From: B21-G16 sp003644825 [NCBI: Candidatus Zhuqueibacterota bacterium]
GTDB taxonomy: Bacteria; SM23-31; B21-G16
Length of the DNA: 19,805 nt
Assembly (NCBI GenBank): GCA_003644825.1
Contig: QNDJ01000003.1
Location: 1 to 19,805 of the forward strand
Direction: 5' to 3'
Below, one piece after another: positions 1 through 6,637 of the stretch (the stretch's first letter is position 1; each line of letters begins with the position of its first letter). The position numbers were made by a program, and so were the translations under genes. The notes beneath the pieces were generated by a model that searched no databases, was not told where the DNA came from, and saw only the letters and a program-made list of their open reading frames with translations.

Positions 1-37
1 GAATATATATCGACAACTTTCATTTAATTTAGAACTT

Positions 38-1687
38 TCACTTTTTACCTGTATCGGTTTTTTTTTCAAGAAGGATCTGGTTTGTTTTTGATCTTGATTC
101 ACCAATGCTTGTAACATAAACCGCCGGTTTATCCTGAACTGGACAAACATGTTCGCAAATACCACATCCCCAGCAGATTTTCGGGTCAATATAAGGTCTT
201 TTAATGGTTGTAACTGTTCCATCTCTTTTTACTATTTTTTCCTCTTTCAGCCATACGGCTTTTGGTGATGTAGGACAGAATTCCTCGCAAACAATACAGG
301 GTGTGTCCATAGCCCACGGTAAACATCTACCTCTATCATAGAAAGCAGTACCTATTTTTACAGGTTTTCCCGTTTTTATACCCAATTTTTCTTCTTCAGT
401 TATTCTCCATATAGCCCCGGTTGGACAAACCTGACTGCACAATACACAGGTATGTTCACAATATCCTATTCGCATAATAAGCATAGGCGTCCACATTCCC
501 TCTACACCTGCTTCAAGGAAAGTCGGTTGAATAGCATTGGTAGGGCATACTTTCATACACTCACCACATCTAATACATCTCTTAAGAAATTCTTTTTCAT
601 CAAGAGAACCTGGCGGTCTTATTAACCGTGGATTATAATTCTTTGTTAATCCTGAAGTAGCTCTTAAAACAGGAACAAGAGCAGCTCCAGCTACTATGCC
701 TGTTAATATTCTTCTTCGTTGAAAATCAGGTGTAATCTGAGTTCTTTTTCTTGAAGGAAAAAACTTGAACTTCAGGGCACCTTCAGGACATTCTGCCTGA
801 CAATTCAAACATAAATGACATTCAGAGGATTTCCACCTGTCTTTAGGATGCGGGTCATCACCCCCCTGACAGTAAAGTAAACACCTATTGCATTCAGTAC
901 ATTTTTCAGGATATTTCTCCAGTCCAAATATAGAAAACCTCGATATCAGACCCAGAAAAGCACCCAATGGGCATATTCCACGGCACCAGAACCTTGTAAT
1001 CACTCGATTCAGCGCAAGAACCGTAATGAAAATCACACCAATTAAAAAACTATAATGATAAAATGTTTGTTTATAGCTGAGAAGCGTTGAACCAAGAGCT
1101 GCAAAAGAAAAATCAGAAATATGTTGAAAAACTGGTATATTCGTCTGATATAAACCGTTTAAAATGCCTCGTATACCATAATTAACTGCCGGTAAAATTG
1201 ATACTGATAGAGAACGAACAAGAAAAGGAATAGGGTCAATCAATCCAGTTTGTAAACTCGTAAATAATCCAGCAGTAATTAATCCAATCAAGATATAATA
1301 TTTAACAATCTGCCAGCTCTTCCATTTATTAGATTTTATAAGTTTTGCACCTTTTCGCCTTAACTTTATGTGGGAAAAAAAATGATTTAATGTTCCCAGT
1401 GGACATACCCATCCACAGAATGCTCTTCCAAAAATTAATGTTATACCGATAAATATAAGAGCCCAGATTGTTCCCTTATATATACTGTGAGTTGAAATTG
1501 ATGTGGAAAATACAACTAAAGGGTCAAACTCTAAAAATACTCTCACTGGATAGTTCAGCCTGATAGTCTCGACCTCTGATTTCTTGAAAGTACCCCTGAA
1601 CTCGGTCTTTAATAGAAGGAATAAAAATAAAACTAAAAAAATGGTCTGAGAAACCCTTCTTAAAATCCTTATATTTTTTATTTTCAA
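38..1687 (-). CDS. Membrane polyferredoxin, NapH-like plus NapG-like fusion
   Basis: A 549-residue membrane iron-sulfur protein. Residues 1-250 resemble NapH/MauN, with several hydrophobic segments and the paired motifs CGWVCPLG (about 91-98) and CRGICPLG (235-242). Two ferredoxin-type clusters follow (CTECNRC near 263 and CHLCLNC near 290). A second stretch starts with RRRILTG and a hydrophobic segment (324-341), like the signal region of NapG, and carries four more cysteine groups (371-381, 410-421, 464-471, 505-515). It therefore looks like NapH and NapG joined in one chain, a predicted electron conduit between membrane and periplasm; the donor and acceptor cannot be told from sequence. 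The start is TTG, preceded by an AAGGAA-type ribosome site. It lies 24 nt after the DUF362 gene and is probably cotranscribed with it. Confidence 0.85.
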   Translation of the reverse strand: MKIKNIRILRRVSQTIFLVLFLFLLLKTEFRGTFKKSEVETIRLNYPVRVFLEFDPLVVFSTSISTHSIYKGTIWALIFIGITLIFGRAFCGWVCPLGTLNHFFSHIKLRRKGAKLIKSNKWKSWQIVKYYILIGLITAGLFTSLQTGLIDPIPFLVRSLSVSILPAVNYGIRGILNGLYQTNIPVFQHISDFSFAALGSTLLSYKQTFYHYSFLIGVIFITVLALNRVITRFWCRGICPLGAFLGLISRFSIFGLEKYPEKCTECNRCLLYCQGGDDPHPKDRWKSSECHLCLNCQAECPEGALKFKFFPSRKRTQITPDFQRRRILTGIVAGAALVPVLRATSGLTKNYNPRLIRPPGSLDEKEFLKRCIRCGECMKVCPTNAIQPTFLEAGVEGMWTPMLIMRIGYCEHTCVLCSQVCPTGAIWRITEEEKLGIKTGKPVKIGTAFYDRGRCLPWAMDTPCIVCEEFCPTSPKAVWLKEEKIVKRDGTVTTIKRPYIDPKICWGCGICEHVCPVQDKPAVYVTSIGESRSKTNQILLEKKTDTGKK

Positions 1688-1711
1688 AGTATTAAGATTC
1701 CTTTTCAGACT

Positions 1712-2695
1712 TTAACCAAGATTAATCTTCCTGATATTCATTTCATTTAATTTCATATTTCCCAGCCCGCGCTCGTAACCCTTTTTAATAAAACCAAAAT
1801 CTTCAGGGTTTTTATTCAGCAGGGTTGCTCCAAAAGAATCAATAGCTACCTGATCAACACTAACAGCTATAGTTCTTATTTCTTTTGTATCCTGAATGTT
1901 CCCACCCTGAGGACCATTGGTTAAAAGAATACGATAAGCATCAAGTATTACCAGAGTTGGCCTCATAAAATTACATAAATCTGCAATACTTTCATGGATG
2001 TTCTGGTGTAGCTGGTTTCTTCTACCCCCGAGTATTCCATACCAGTTTTTCATTGCCATAGTTGCACCAGCAAGATTATGATGCTTGACTATTGGAATAT
2101 TTATTAATTTGTCGGTCTCAACAAAAGGTGTAAAAACAGGCCATACATCAAGGACTTTACCGCCGAGTTTCATATCTTTGAATTTTCGCTTTTCAGGAAG
2201 GATTACATAACCGCCAACAGATTTCACCGCCCTTGCTATTCCACTCCTTCTAAAGCACCTCCTCGCATCATTACAGGATACATCCGAAACAATAACCTTC
2301 TTTGCACCGACATTATAACAAAGCTCGACAACAGTTTTAACCACTTCCGGGTTTGTATTAGCAGCCTGTTTAGGAACCCTATCCCAGCCGATATTGGGTT
2401 TTATTACTACGACATCTCCTCTGGAAATGAACCTGCTCATTCCCCCAAGTTCATTAATTGCCGATTTAACAAGTTCTGCTGGTGAACTATTCCGAACTAT
2501 AACAATATCCGGAAGGTTTGCAGGTAAATTTACTCTAAAATCATTCATAGTTGTACTCAGCTCTACTTCGCCGGGAAATCTTTCCCGCTTTTTTAACCAG
2601 TATCCAAGTACACCTGTAGTGACAAGGGCTACACCTGTTTTTGCTGTTCTACTGATAAAGTCCCTTCTGGTAAGATTATTATCTTCTTTTTCCAT
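1712..2695 (-). CDS. Tat-exported DUF362 family protein
   Basis: A 327-residue DUF362 protein. A twin-arginine motif (TRRDFISR, residues 9-16) is followed by a hydrophobic stretch, which predicts Tat export, usual for proteins folded around a cofactor. The body carries features typical of the family: VVIKPNIGW near 96, a conserved KHH near 204, and MKNWYGILGG near 216. DUF362 proteins are often encoded beside or fused to ferredoxin-type proteins and are suspected of redox roles, but no reaction is established. The polyferredoxin gene 24 nt downstream fits a shared pathway. No clear Shine-Dalgarno precedes the ATG. The alternative reading of the upstream HEPN gene would overlap this start by 17 nt, which could couple their translation (inference). 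Confidence 0.85.
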   Translation of the reverse strand: MEKEDNNLTRRDFISRTAKTGVALVTTGVLGYWLKKRERFPGEVELSTTMNDFRVNLPANLPDIVIVRNSSPAELVKSAINELGGMSRFISRGDVVVIKPNIGWDRVPKQAANTNPEVVKTVVELCYNVGAKKVIVSDVSCNDARRCFRRSGIARAVKSVGGYVILPEKRKFKDMKLGGKVLDVWPVFTPFVETDKLINIPIVKHHNLAGATMAMKNWYGILGGRRNQLHQNIHESIADLCNFMRPTLVILDAYRILLTNGPQGGNIQDTKEIRTIAVSVDQVAIDSFGATLLNKNPEDFGFIKKGYERGLGNMKLNEMNIRKINLG

Positions 2696-2749
2696 TCTGT
2701 TTATTTAAATTACGAAATATTTCAGGTAATTTACTCAAAACAAAATCTT

Positions 2750-3106
2750 TTATTTTTTTGCAGAATTATATGCGTTCATAGTTTCTGAATGTGAAGAACT
2801 ATACCAATCATCCGGATATCTTATCTCTACTGCATAATCTGATAAATCACCGATAATAGGTTCAATTTTTTCAAAATCCTTATCAATCTCTTTACAAACA
2901 CTCACCAGACCTTCAATAACATTTGTTTTTAGAAAATCGATTTCATTATATAACAAATAACCCTTTAAGTATTTTTCAGCCATTTGTTGAGTATGAAAGC
3001 AAACAGTTCCATAAAGTATATCTTCTGAATTCAAATTATTCTCAACATTTTTCCTGTCTTCTTCAGCCTTAAAAATCCATAGTTTAACGAGGTCAATTTT
3101 TTTCAT
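2750..3106 (-). CDS. HEPN domain protein, probably frameshifted near its C terminus
   Basis: A HEPN-domain protein (118 residues as read), partner of the nucleotidyltransferase whose end it overlaps by 14 nt. The family core is clear: FHTQQMAEKYLKGYL (about 37-51) and YAVEIRYPDDWY near 92-103. The RX4-6H motif of RNase-type HEPN toxins is absent at the usual place, since the first His after that Arg is ten residues away, so nuclease activity is doubtful. The frame ends in GCA AAA AAA TAA. Moving to the -1 frame at this A7 run continues for 24 more codons, to 2679, starting IKDFVLSKLPEIF, which is what the end of this family looks like. The gene is thus either frameshifted (real mutation or sequencing indel) or decoded by slippage into a 142-residue protein. 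Confidence 0.8.
   Translation of the reverse strand: MKKIDLVKLWIFKAEEDRKNVENNLNSEDILYGTVCFHTQQMAEKYLKGYLLYNEIDFLKTNVIEGLVSVCKEIDKDFEKIEPIIGDLSDYAVEIRYPDDWYSSSHSETMNAYNSAKK
2752..2760 (-). other. A7 slippery run at the end of the HEPN gene
   Basis: Read on the minus strand, the in-frame codons are GCA AAA AAA followed by TAA, which forms an A AAA AAA heptamer of the X XXY YYZ kind immediately before a stop. A -1 shift here opens a frame of 24 sense codons that matches the expected HEPN tail. A one-base loss from an original A8 run gives the same picture. The sequence alone cannot separate programmed slippage, a real mutation and an assembly error. Confidence 0.55.
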
Positions 3107-3419
3107 ACAATATAATTCCTTTTTTCATAATATAAGTTATAAAAGCAAGTGGACAATCTTCCCACTTCTTAACTTCTTCCGGCGTATAGATAATTATATC
3201 TTTAGGAAACCGAAATTCTGTTAAGAATTTTCTTATATATTTTCCCCTCTGATATCTTGGTAAATCAACATCTTTAATAATCAACAGATCAACATCACTA
3301 TCACTATCTGAAGCACCATAAGCATAAGAACCAAAAAGAATTATTTTCTCAGGTTTGTAATACTTTACTATTTTCTTAACCATTTTTTCTATCATTTCTT
3401 TTGTCACTATAGCACTCAA
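3093..3419 (-). CDS. MNT-type nucleotidyltransferase (minimal, Pol beta fold)
   Basis: A 108-residue minimal nucleotidyltransferase. The signature GSYAYGASDSDSDVDLLI (about 31-48) contains the GS motif and the DxD pair that bind metal and nucleotide in this superfamily. Size and motif match the antitoxin-side partners of HEPN proteins, some of which add AMP to the HEPN partner to silence it. It is directly upstream of and overlaps the HEPN gene, the standard arrangement. The start is TTG at 3419; the codons of VTKEMIEKM offer later alternatives. It is read as part of a two-gene HEPN/MNT module, of which the HEPN half may be degenerate. Confidence 0.85.
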   Translation of the reverse strand: MSAIVTKEMIEKMVKKIVKYYKPEKIILFGSYAYGASDSDSDVDLLIIKDVDLPRYQRGKYIRKFLTEFRFPKDIIIYTPEEVKKWEDCPLAFITYIMKKGIILYEKN

Positions 3420-3499
3420 AAATAAATAATTTAAGATAAAATATCAAGTTATTTATTAAACTGGATGTACTATAAACATTCCATGCCTGAAGAGGTTTA

Positions 3500-3599
3500 T
3501 AAAAATAACGGGTTATAATGACATAGTAATTATCTACTTTACATCTTTAAATATTCAAAATAAAACCCGTAAAACCTGCATTCCTGACCGTTATTTTTA
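3500..3599. repeat. Spaced 12-nt inverted repeat, possible small mobile-element remnant
   Basis: TAAAAATAACGG at 3500-3511 is the exact reverse complement of CCGTTATTTTTA at 3588-3599, with 76 nt between. The flanks continue with partial similarity. A roughly 100-nt segment bounded this way could be a MITE remnant or a long-range hairpin. No target-site duplication was identified. Confidence 0.35.
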
Positions 3600-3620
3600 A
3601 ATAACACTATAATATTAAAA

Positions 3621-3695
3621 AGATTACTTCGCAATGACAGACCGGCTGAGATTGCTTTGGCCCTGAATACTGAATGGGACATCTCAATGACAGAA
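3621..3695 (-). repeat. Degenerate copies of the TCATTGCGAG...GCAATCTC dispersed repeat
   Basis: On the minus strand this stretch contains CTGTCATTGAGATG followed by AAAGCAATCTCAG, and then CTGTCATTGCGAAGTAATCT. These resemble a dispersed repeat found in many unrelated bacterial genomes that begins TGTCATTGCGAG and ends GAAGCAATCTC. Two decayed units appear to lie side by side. They have no coding potential. Confidence 0.55.
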
Positions 3696-3852
3696 TGGTT
3701 AAGACTGTTTTGATCTGAATGAGGTCTCTCTATGATAGGCAGAGGTTAAATTTATCAATATTATAACTATATGTTCACAATGATTATAATATTAAATAGC
3801 TACGACAGGAGCAATATGTTTGTAGAACTTTTGAATAAAAAAATCTTAATAA

Positions 3853-3937
3853 ATCACCATCTATTAAGAGGTTTCAGGGAAAATTTTTTTCTCAGCACCA
3901 GAATTAAATTCTGGTGCTAGAGTAAGCAGATGGTAAT
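3853..3937. repeat. Perfect 25-nt palindrome inside imperfect outer arms
   Basis: AGCACCAGAATT (3894-3905) and AATTCTGGTGCT (3907-3918) are exact reverse complements around one central base. Outer arms TCACCATCT (3853-3861) and AGATGGTAA (3929-3937) pair with one mismatch. The result could form a cruciform or a strong RNA hairpin. Neither strand has a U-run immediately after the hairpin, so it is not a classical intrinsic terminator. Confidence 0.6.
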
Positions 3938-4068
3938 TCATTAAAATGACTGCCCTTAAAAGGATTGTAACTTTGTTGTTAAAGTCCCAGAACAGTCTCT
4001 TATGAAAATTTATTAAACTTACATTACTATTGTCATTAGTTTATAAATGAAACAATACAACTCCAGGA

Positions 4069-4108
4069 CGTCATTGCGAGAGCCCCAGTATGGGGCGTGG
4101 CAATCTCT
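4069..4108 (+). repeat. TCATTGCGAG-type dispersed repeat with hairpin
   Basis: This copy reads CGTCATTGCGAGAG, then GCCCC AGTAT GGGGC, then GTGGCAATCTC. It folds into two stacked stems: outer ATTGC/GCAAT and inner GCCCC/GGGGC with a 5-nt loop. It sits about 105 nt beyond the stop of the last redox gene. The sequence family is dispersed across many bacterial phyla; whether it is mobile or has a role in transcript ends is unknown. Confidence 0.65.
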
Positions 4109-4174
4109 TGATTTAATTACATCCAGAATGATAGTAAAGATTAGATTATTTTTACCTGTGCCTGTTATAACACA

Positions 4175-4195
4175 AACAATACATCTTTTATTGTT
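4175..4195 (-). terminator. Weak hairpin after the redox operon, possible terminator
   Basis: On the minus strand AACAATA, a 7-nt loop, then TATTGTT forms a 7-bp, AT-rich stem 18 nt past the stop of the last operon gene. It is followed by TGTGTTATAAC rather than a clean U-run. It is the only hairpin close to the operon end, but it is weak. Confidence 0.3.
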
Positions 4196-4213
4196 AGAAA
4201 ATACAATTACAGT

Positions 4214-6616
4214 TTAAGGATTTGTAATGAACAGGAAAGCTTTTTCTGCTGCGGCATTTGCTTGAATAATACACTCCCTTAATGTTTTAGGATAGTGAGC
4301 CATTCCACATACAAATATACCTTCTCTATCAAGTTCTACGGGATTCAATAACGGGTCAATCTCTTTAAAAAACATCTCCTTATCCAGAGAAACATTTAAA
4401 ACATCAGCGATTTTTTTATTATCTTCACTGGGAATTGAAGCTACATTAAAAACAACAAGGTCAGCATCATAGATAGCTTTCACATTCTTTTTCTTATCGT
4501 TCTCAAATACTTTTACTCTAATATTTTCCCCTTCTTCCTCAACTTCAGGGTCAATCACACTTTCGACAAATTTTACACCCTTTTCAATAGCTTCAGAATA
4601 CAGTTCTTCATCAAAATCAAAAACTCTGATACCTTTATGTAAAACTATAATATCAGTATCTGGAGAAACCTGTTTAATTTTAAGAGCATTAACTATTGCC
4701 TCTGTGCAACATAATCTACTACAATAATTTCTGGCTCCAACACATTGAATCATCACCACCTTCTTTGCAGAAAATTTATTTTCTGCAATTAACTTTTCCA
4801 GTTCATATTGATTAATACCTTTATTCTTATTTTTCGACAGAGCATAATCCTCAGAGTATCTATATATTGAAGTACCAATTGCGACTATTATTCCACCGGT
4901 TTTGATTTCATTAAATTTTCCATCTGATTTTATCTTCACAGAGAAATTCCCTGGTTCGCCCTTCACTTCCTCAATATAAGAATTTAAAATTACTTTTATT
5001 TTCTCATTATTATTGACTTTTTCATTTAATTCTTCAAGTTTTTCTTCTGGTTTAATTTCATCACCTGTAATCAAATAATAAGAATCAATAAGCCTTCCAC
5101 CAAGTTTTTCCTTTTTTTCAACAAGAAATACATCCAAACCCAGCTCAGCTAATTTGAGAGAAGCAGTAATCCCGCTTACTCCACCACCGATTATCATACA
5201 GCTTTTCACTTTTTCAATTCTGGTCTTACTTTCAGGTTTCCCATTTTTCTTATCAAGGAGAGTTTTTAATTTACTTAAAATTCCCCCATTACCGCTATTA
5301 ATATCAAGCACATCCACAAATTCCGGTTTCAAATTAGCATCAGCAGAAATATCTTTAAACAAACCTGAATGACTTTCAGAATAACAGGAACAAATTATAA
5401 TTCTATCAAGATTTTCTTCTCTAATTGTATTAATAATATCATCAGTTGATTTCTTAACACATGCATAGTCATATTTCTTAACTGGATATGCTTCAGATAA
5501 TTCATCTATTACACCCAAAAATTCCATCATTTCGGTTTTGCTTAAAGTTTTTAAACCATATTTACACAAGAAAATACCTGTTCTTCCGTCATATTTTCCT
5601 TTTTCAGGTTTCACTGAAACTTCAATTTTTCCTTTTTTATTCTTCAACATAGAACAAATATGTGAAACAACATTACCTGCTTCCGCTATACAGGAAGGTA
5701 TATCCATAGGTCCATTAAAAGCACCTGCAGTAAAAACTCCCTCCTTTTCTGTATAACAGGGTAAAAAGGATTTATTGATAGAAAAGTTATATTTATTTAA
5801 TCCTGTTTTTAACATTCTACTAAGTTTTTTTGCATCCCTGGGAGCTTGAATACCAGTAGAAAGAACAACAAGGTCAAATTTTTCTTTCTTTTCTTCATTA
5901 TTCTGGAGATATTCAATTTTAATATTCCCGGAATCATCCTGTTGTAAATTTTTTACTTCAGCCTCTACAAAATCAATTGTATACTTTTCCTTTGCTTCAA
6001 TGAAAAGTAACTCAGACCCCTTACCAAAAGGCCTTATTCCTCTGTGAAAAATTTTTACCTCGGTATTTTTTAGCCTTTTTTTTATTTCTATTGAGTTTTT
6101 AAGGGCATTCACACAACAAATACTGGAACAATAATTAGCAGCAAGCATTTCCTCTCTGGAACCAACACACTGAATAAAAGCAATCTTTTCCGGTATTTCA
6201 CCATCAAAGGGTCTTAAAATAAGGCCACCATAGGGACCATTATCACTTAAAATCCTTTCGAATTCAATACCTGTAATCACATTATAGAATTTTGAATATC
6301 CGAGTTCCGGTATTCTTCGTGGATTAAATTCCTCAAATCCGGGTGCTAAAATAATGGCGTCAGCTTTTATGTCAATAGTTTCAGGTTTATCATCATAAAT
6401 AATAGCTTTAGGGTCACACTCTGCAAGGCACAGTCCACAGCCTATACATCTCCTGCAGCTCAAACATCTTTTTGCTTCAGCAATTGCTTCTTCTTCTGTA
6501 AAACCAAGTTCAACTTCTTTAAAATTCAATTTTCTTTCTTCGAGAGAAAGTTCTCTCATTTTATGTCTGGGAGTTGGAATATCATCAAATTCCGTAATAA
6601 ATTTATCCTTTTTCAT
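4214..6616 (-). CDS. Double HdrA-like protein: C-terminal half of a GltD-interrupted HdrA plus a second HdrA module
   Basis: An 800-residue soluble iron-sulfur flavoprotein. Residues 15-50 (PRHKMRELSLEERKLNF...) match the tail of GltD-like proteins. Cysteines at 51, 54, 57, 60, 63 and 67 form a ferredoxin-type cluster. From 85 to 330 comes the C-terminal half of an HdrA (ILAPGFEEF, IQCVGSR at 148-154, YCSSICC at 162-168) without its own N-terminal Rossmann motif. Residues 345-440 resemble the N-terminal domain of the HdrA-like proteins at 9134 and 13776 but have lost its CxCG (CKYG). A complete second FAD module begins with IIGGGVSG (475-482), with IQCVGAR...YCSRLCC near 623-637 and no C-terminal ferredoxin clusters. 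A good AGGAG site precedes the ATG. The upstream gene is in the same frame with only a TGA and six codons between. Confidence 0.85.
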   Translation of the reverse strand: MKKDKFITEFDDIPTPRHKMRELSLEERKLNFKEVELGFTEEEAIAEAKRCLSCRRCIGCGLCLAECDPKAIIYDDKPETIDIKADAIILAPGFEEFNPRRIPELGYSKFYNVITGIEFERILSDNGPYGGLILRPFDGEIPEKIAFIQCVGSREEMLAANYCSSICCVNALKNSIEIKKRLKNTEVKIFHRGIRPFGKGSELLFIEAKEKYTIDFVEAEVKNLQQDDSGNIKIEYLQNNEEKKEKFDLVVLSTGIQAPRDAKKLSRMLKTGLNKYNFSINKSFLPCYTEKEGVFTAGAFNGPMDIPSCIAEAGNVVSHICSMLKNKKGKIEVSVKPEKGKYDGRTGIFLCKYGLKTLSKTEMMEFLGVIDELSEAYPVKKYDYACVKKSTDDIINTIREENLDRIIICSCYSESHSGLFKDISADANLKPEFVDVLDINSGNGGILSKLKTLLDKKNGKPESKTRIEKVKSCMIIGGGVSGITASLKLAELGLDVFLVEKKEKLGGRLIDSYYLITGDEIKPEEKLEELNEKVNNNEKIKVILNSYIEEVKGEPGNFSVKIKSDGKFNEIKTGGIIVAIGTSIYRYSEDYALSKNKNKGINQYELEKLIAENKFSAKKVVMIQCVGARNYCSRLCCTEAIVNALKIKQVSPDTDIIVLHKGIRVFDFDEELYSEAIEKGVKFVESVIDPEVEEEGENIRVKVFENDKKKNVKAIYDADLVVFNVASIPSEDNKKIADVLNVSLDKEMFFKEIDPLLNPVELDREGIFVCGMAHYPKTLRECIIQANAAAEKAFLFITNP

Positions 6617-6634
6617 AAAGTTCTCCTGATTAAA

Positions 6635-6637
6635 TCA
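6635..6637 (-). other. In-frame TGA separating the two parts of the HdrA-GltD-HdrA protein
   Basis: The stop of the HdrA-GltD gene is TGA. The next 18 nt encode six sense codons in the same frame and then the ATG of the downstream gene, so readthrough would join both into one chain of about 1368 residues. No convincing SECIS hairpin follows, and an AGGAG ribosome site precedes the downstream ATG. A split into two separately started subunits is therefore favoured. Confidence 0.6.

Larger units (their letters stand above)
3420..4213. other. Gene-free, repeat-rich intergenic region
   Basis: About 790 bases without a supportable gene, between the end of the redox operon and the MNT/HEPN pair. 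It is AT-rich and contains a spaced 12-nt inverted repeat, degenerate copies of the TCATTGCGAG-type repeat, a perfect 25-nt palindrome inside weaker outer arms, and a weak hairpin just after the operon. The promoter for the MNT/HEPN and DUF362 genes should lie near 3420-3480, but no clear -35/-10 pair stands out. No tRNA or CRISPR pattern was seen. Confidence 0.7.

Noticed and set aside
2394-2708. Plus-strand open frame of 104 codons opposite the DUF362 gene
   Set aside because: It lies antisense to a well-supported gene, has no recognisable motif and no credible ribosome site. The other plus-strand frames across the window are shadows of the same kind.
3420-4213. CRISPR array or tRNA in the large gap
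   Set aside because: No regular direct repeats with equal spacers and no cloverleaf-like arrangement were seen; the repeats present are inverted and irregular.
6616-6637. TGA between HdrA-GltD and the double HdrA as a third selenocysteine codon
   Set aside because: The sequence after it is AU-rich without a SECIS-like hairpin, no redox cysteine is expected in this linker, and AGGAG precedes an ATG right after it. Kept as a finding about splitting, not as Sec.
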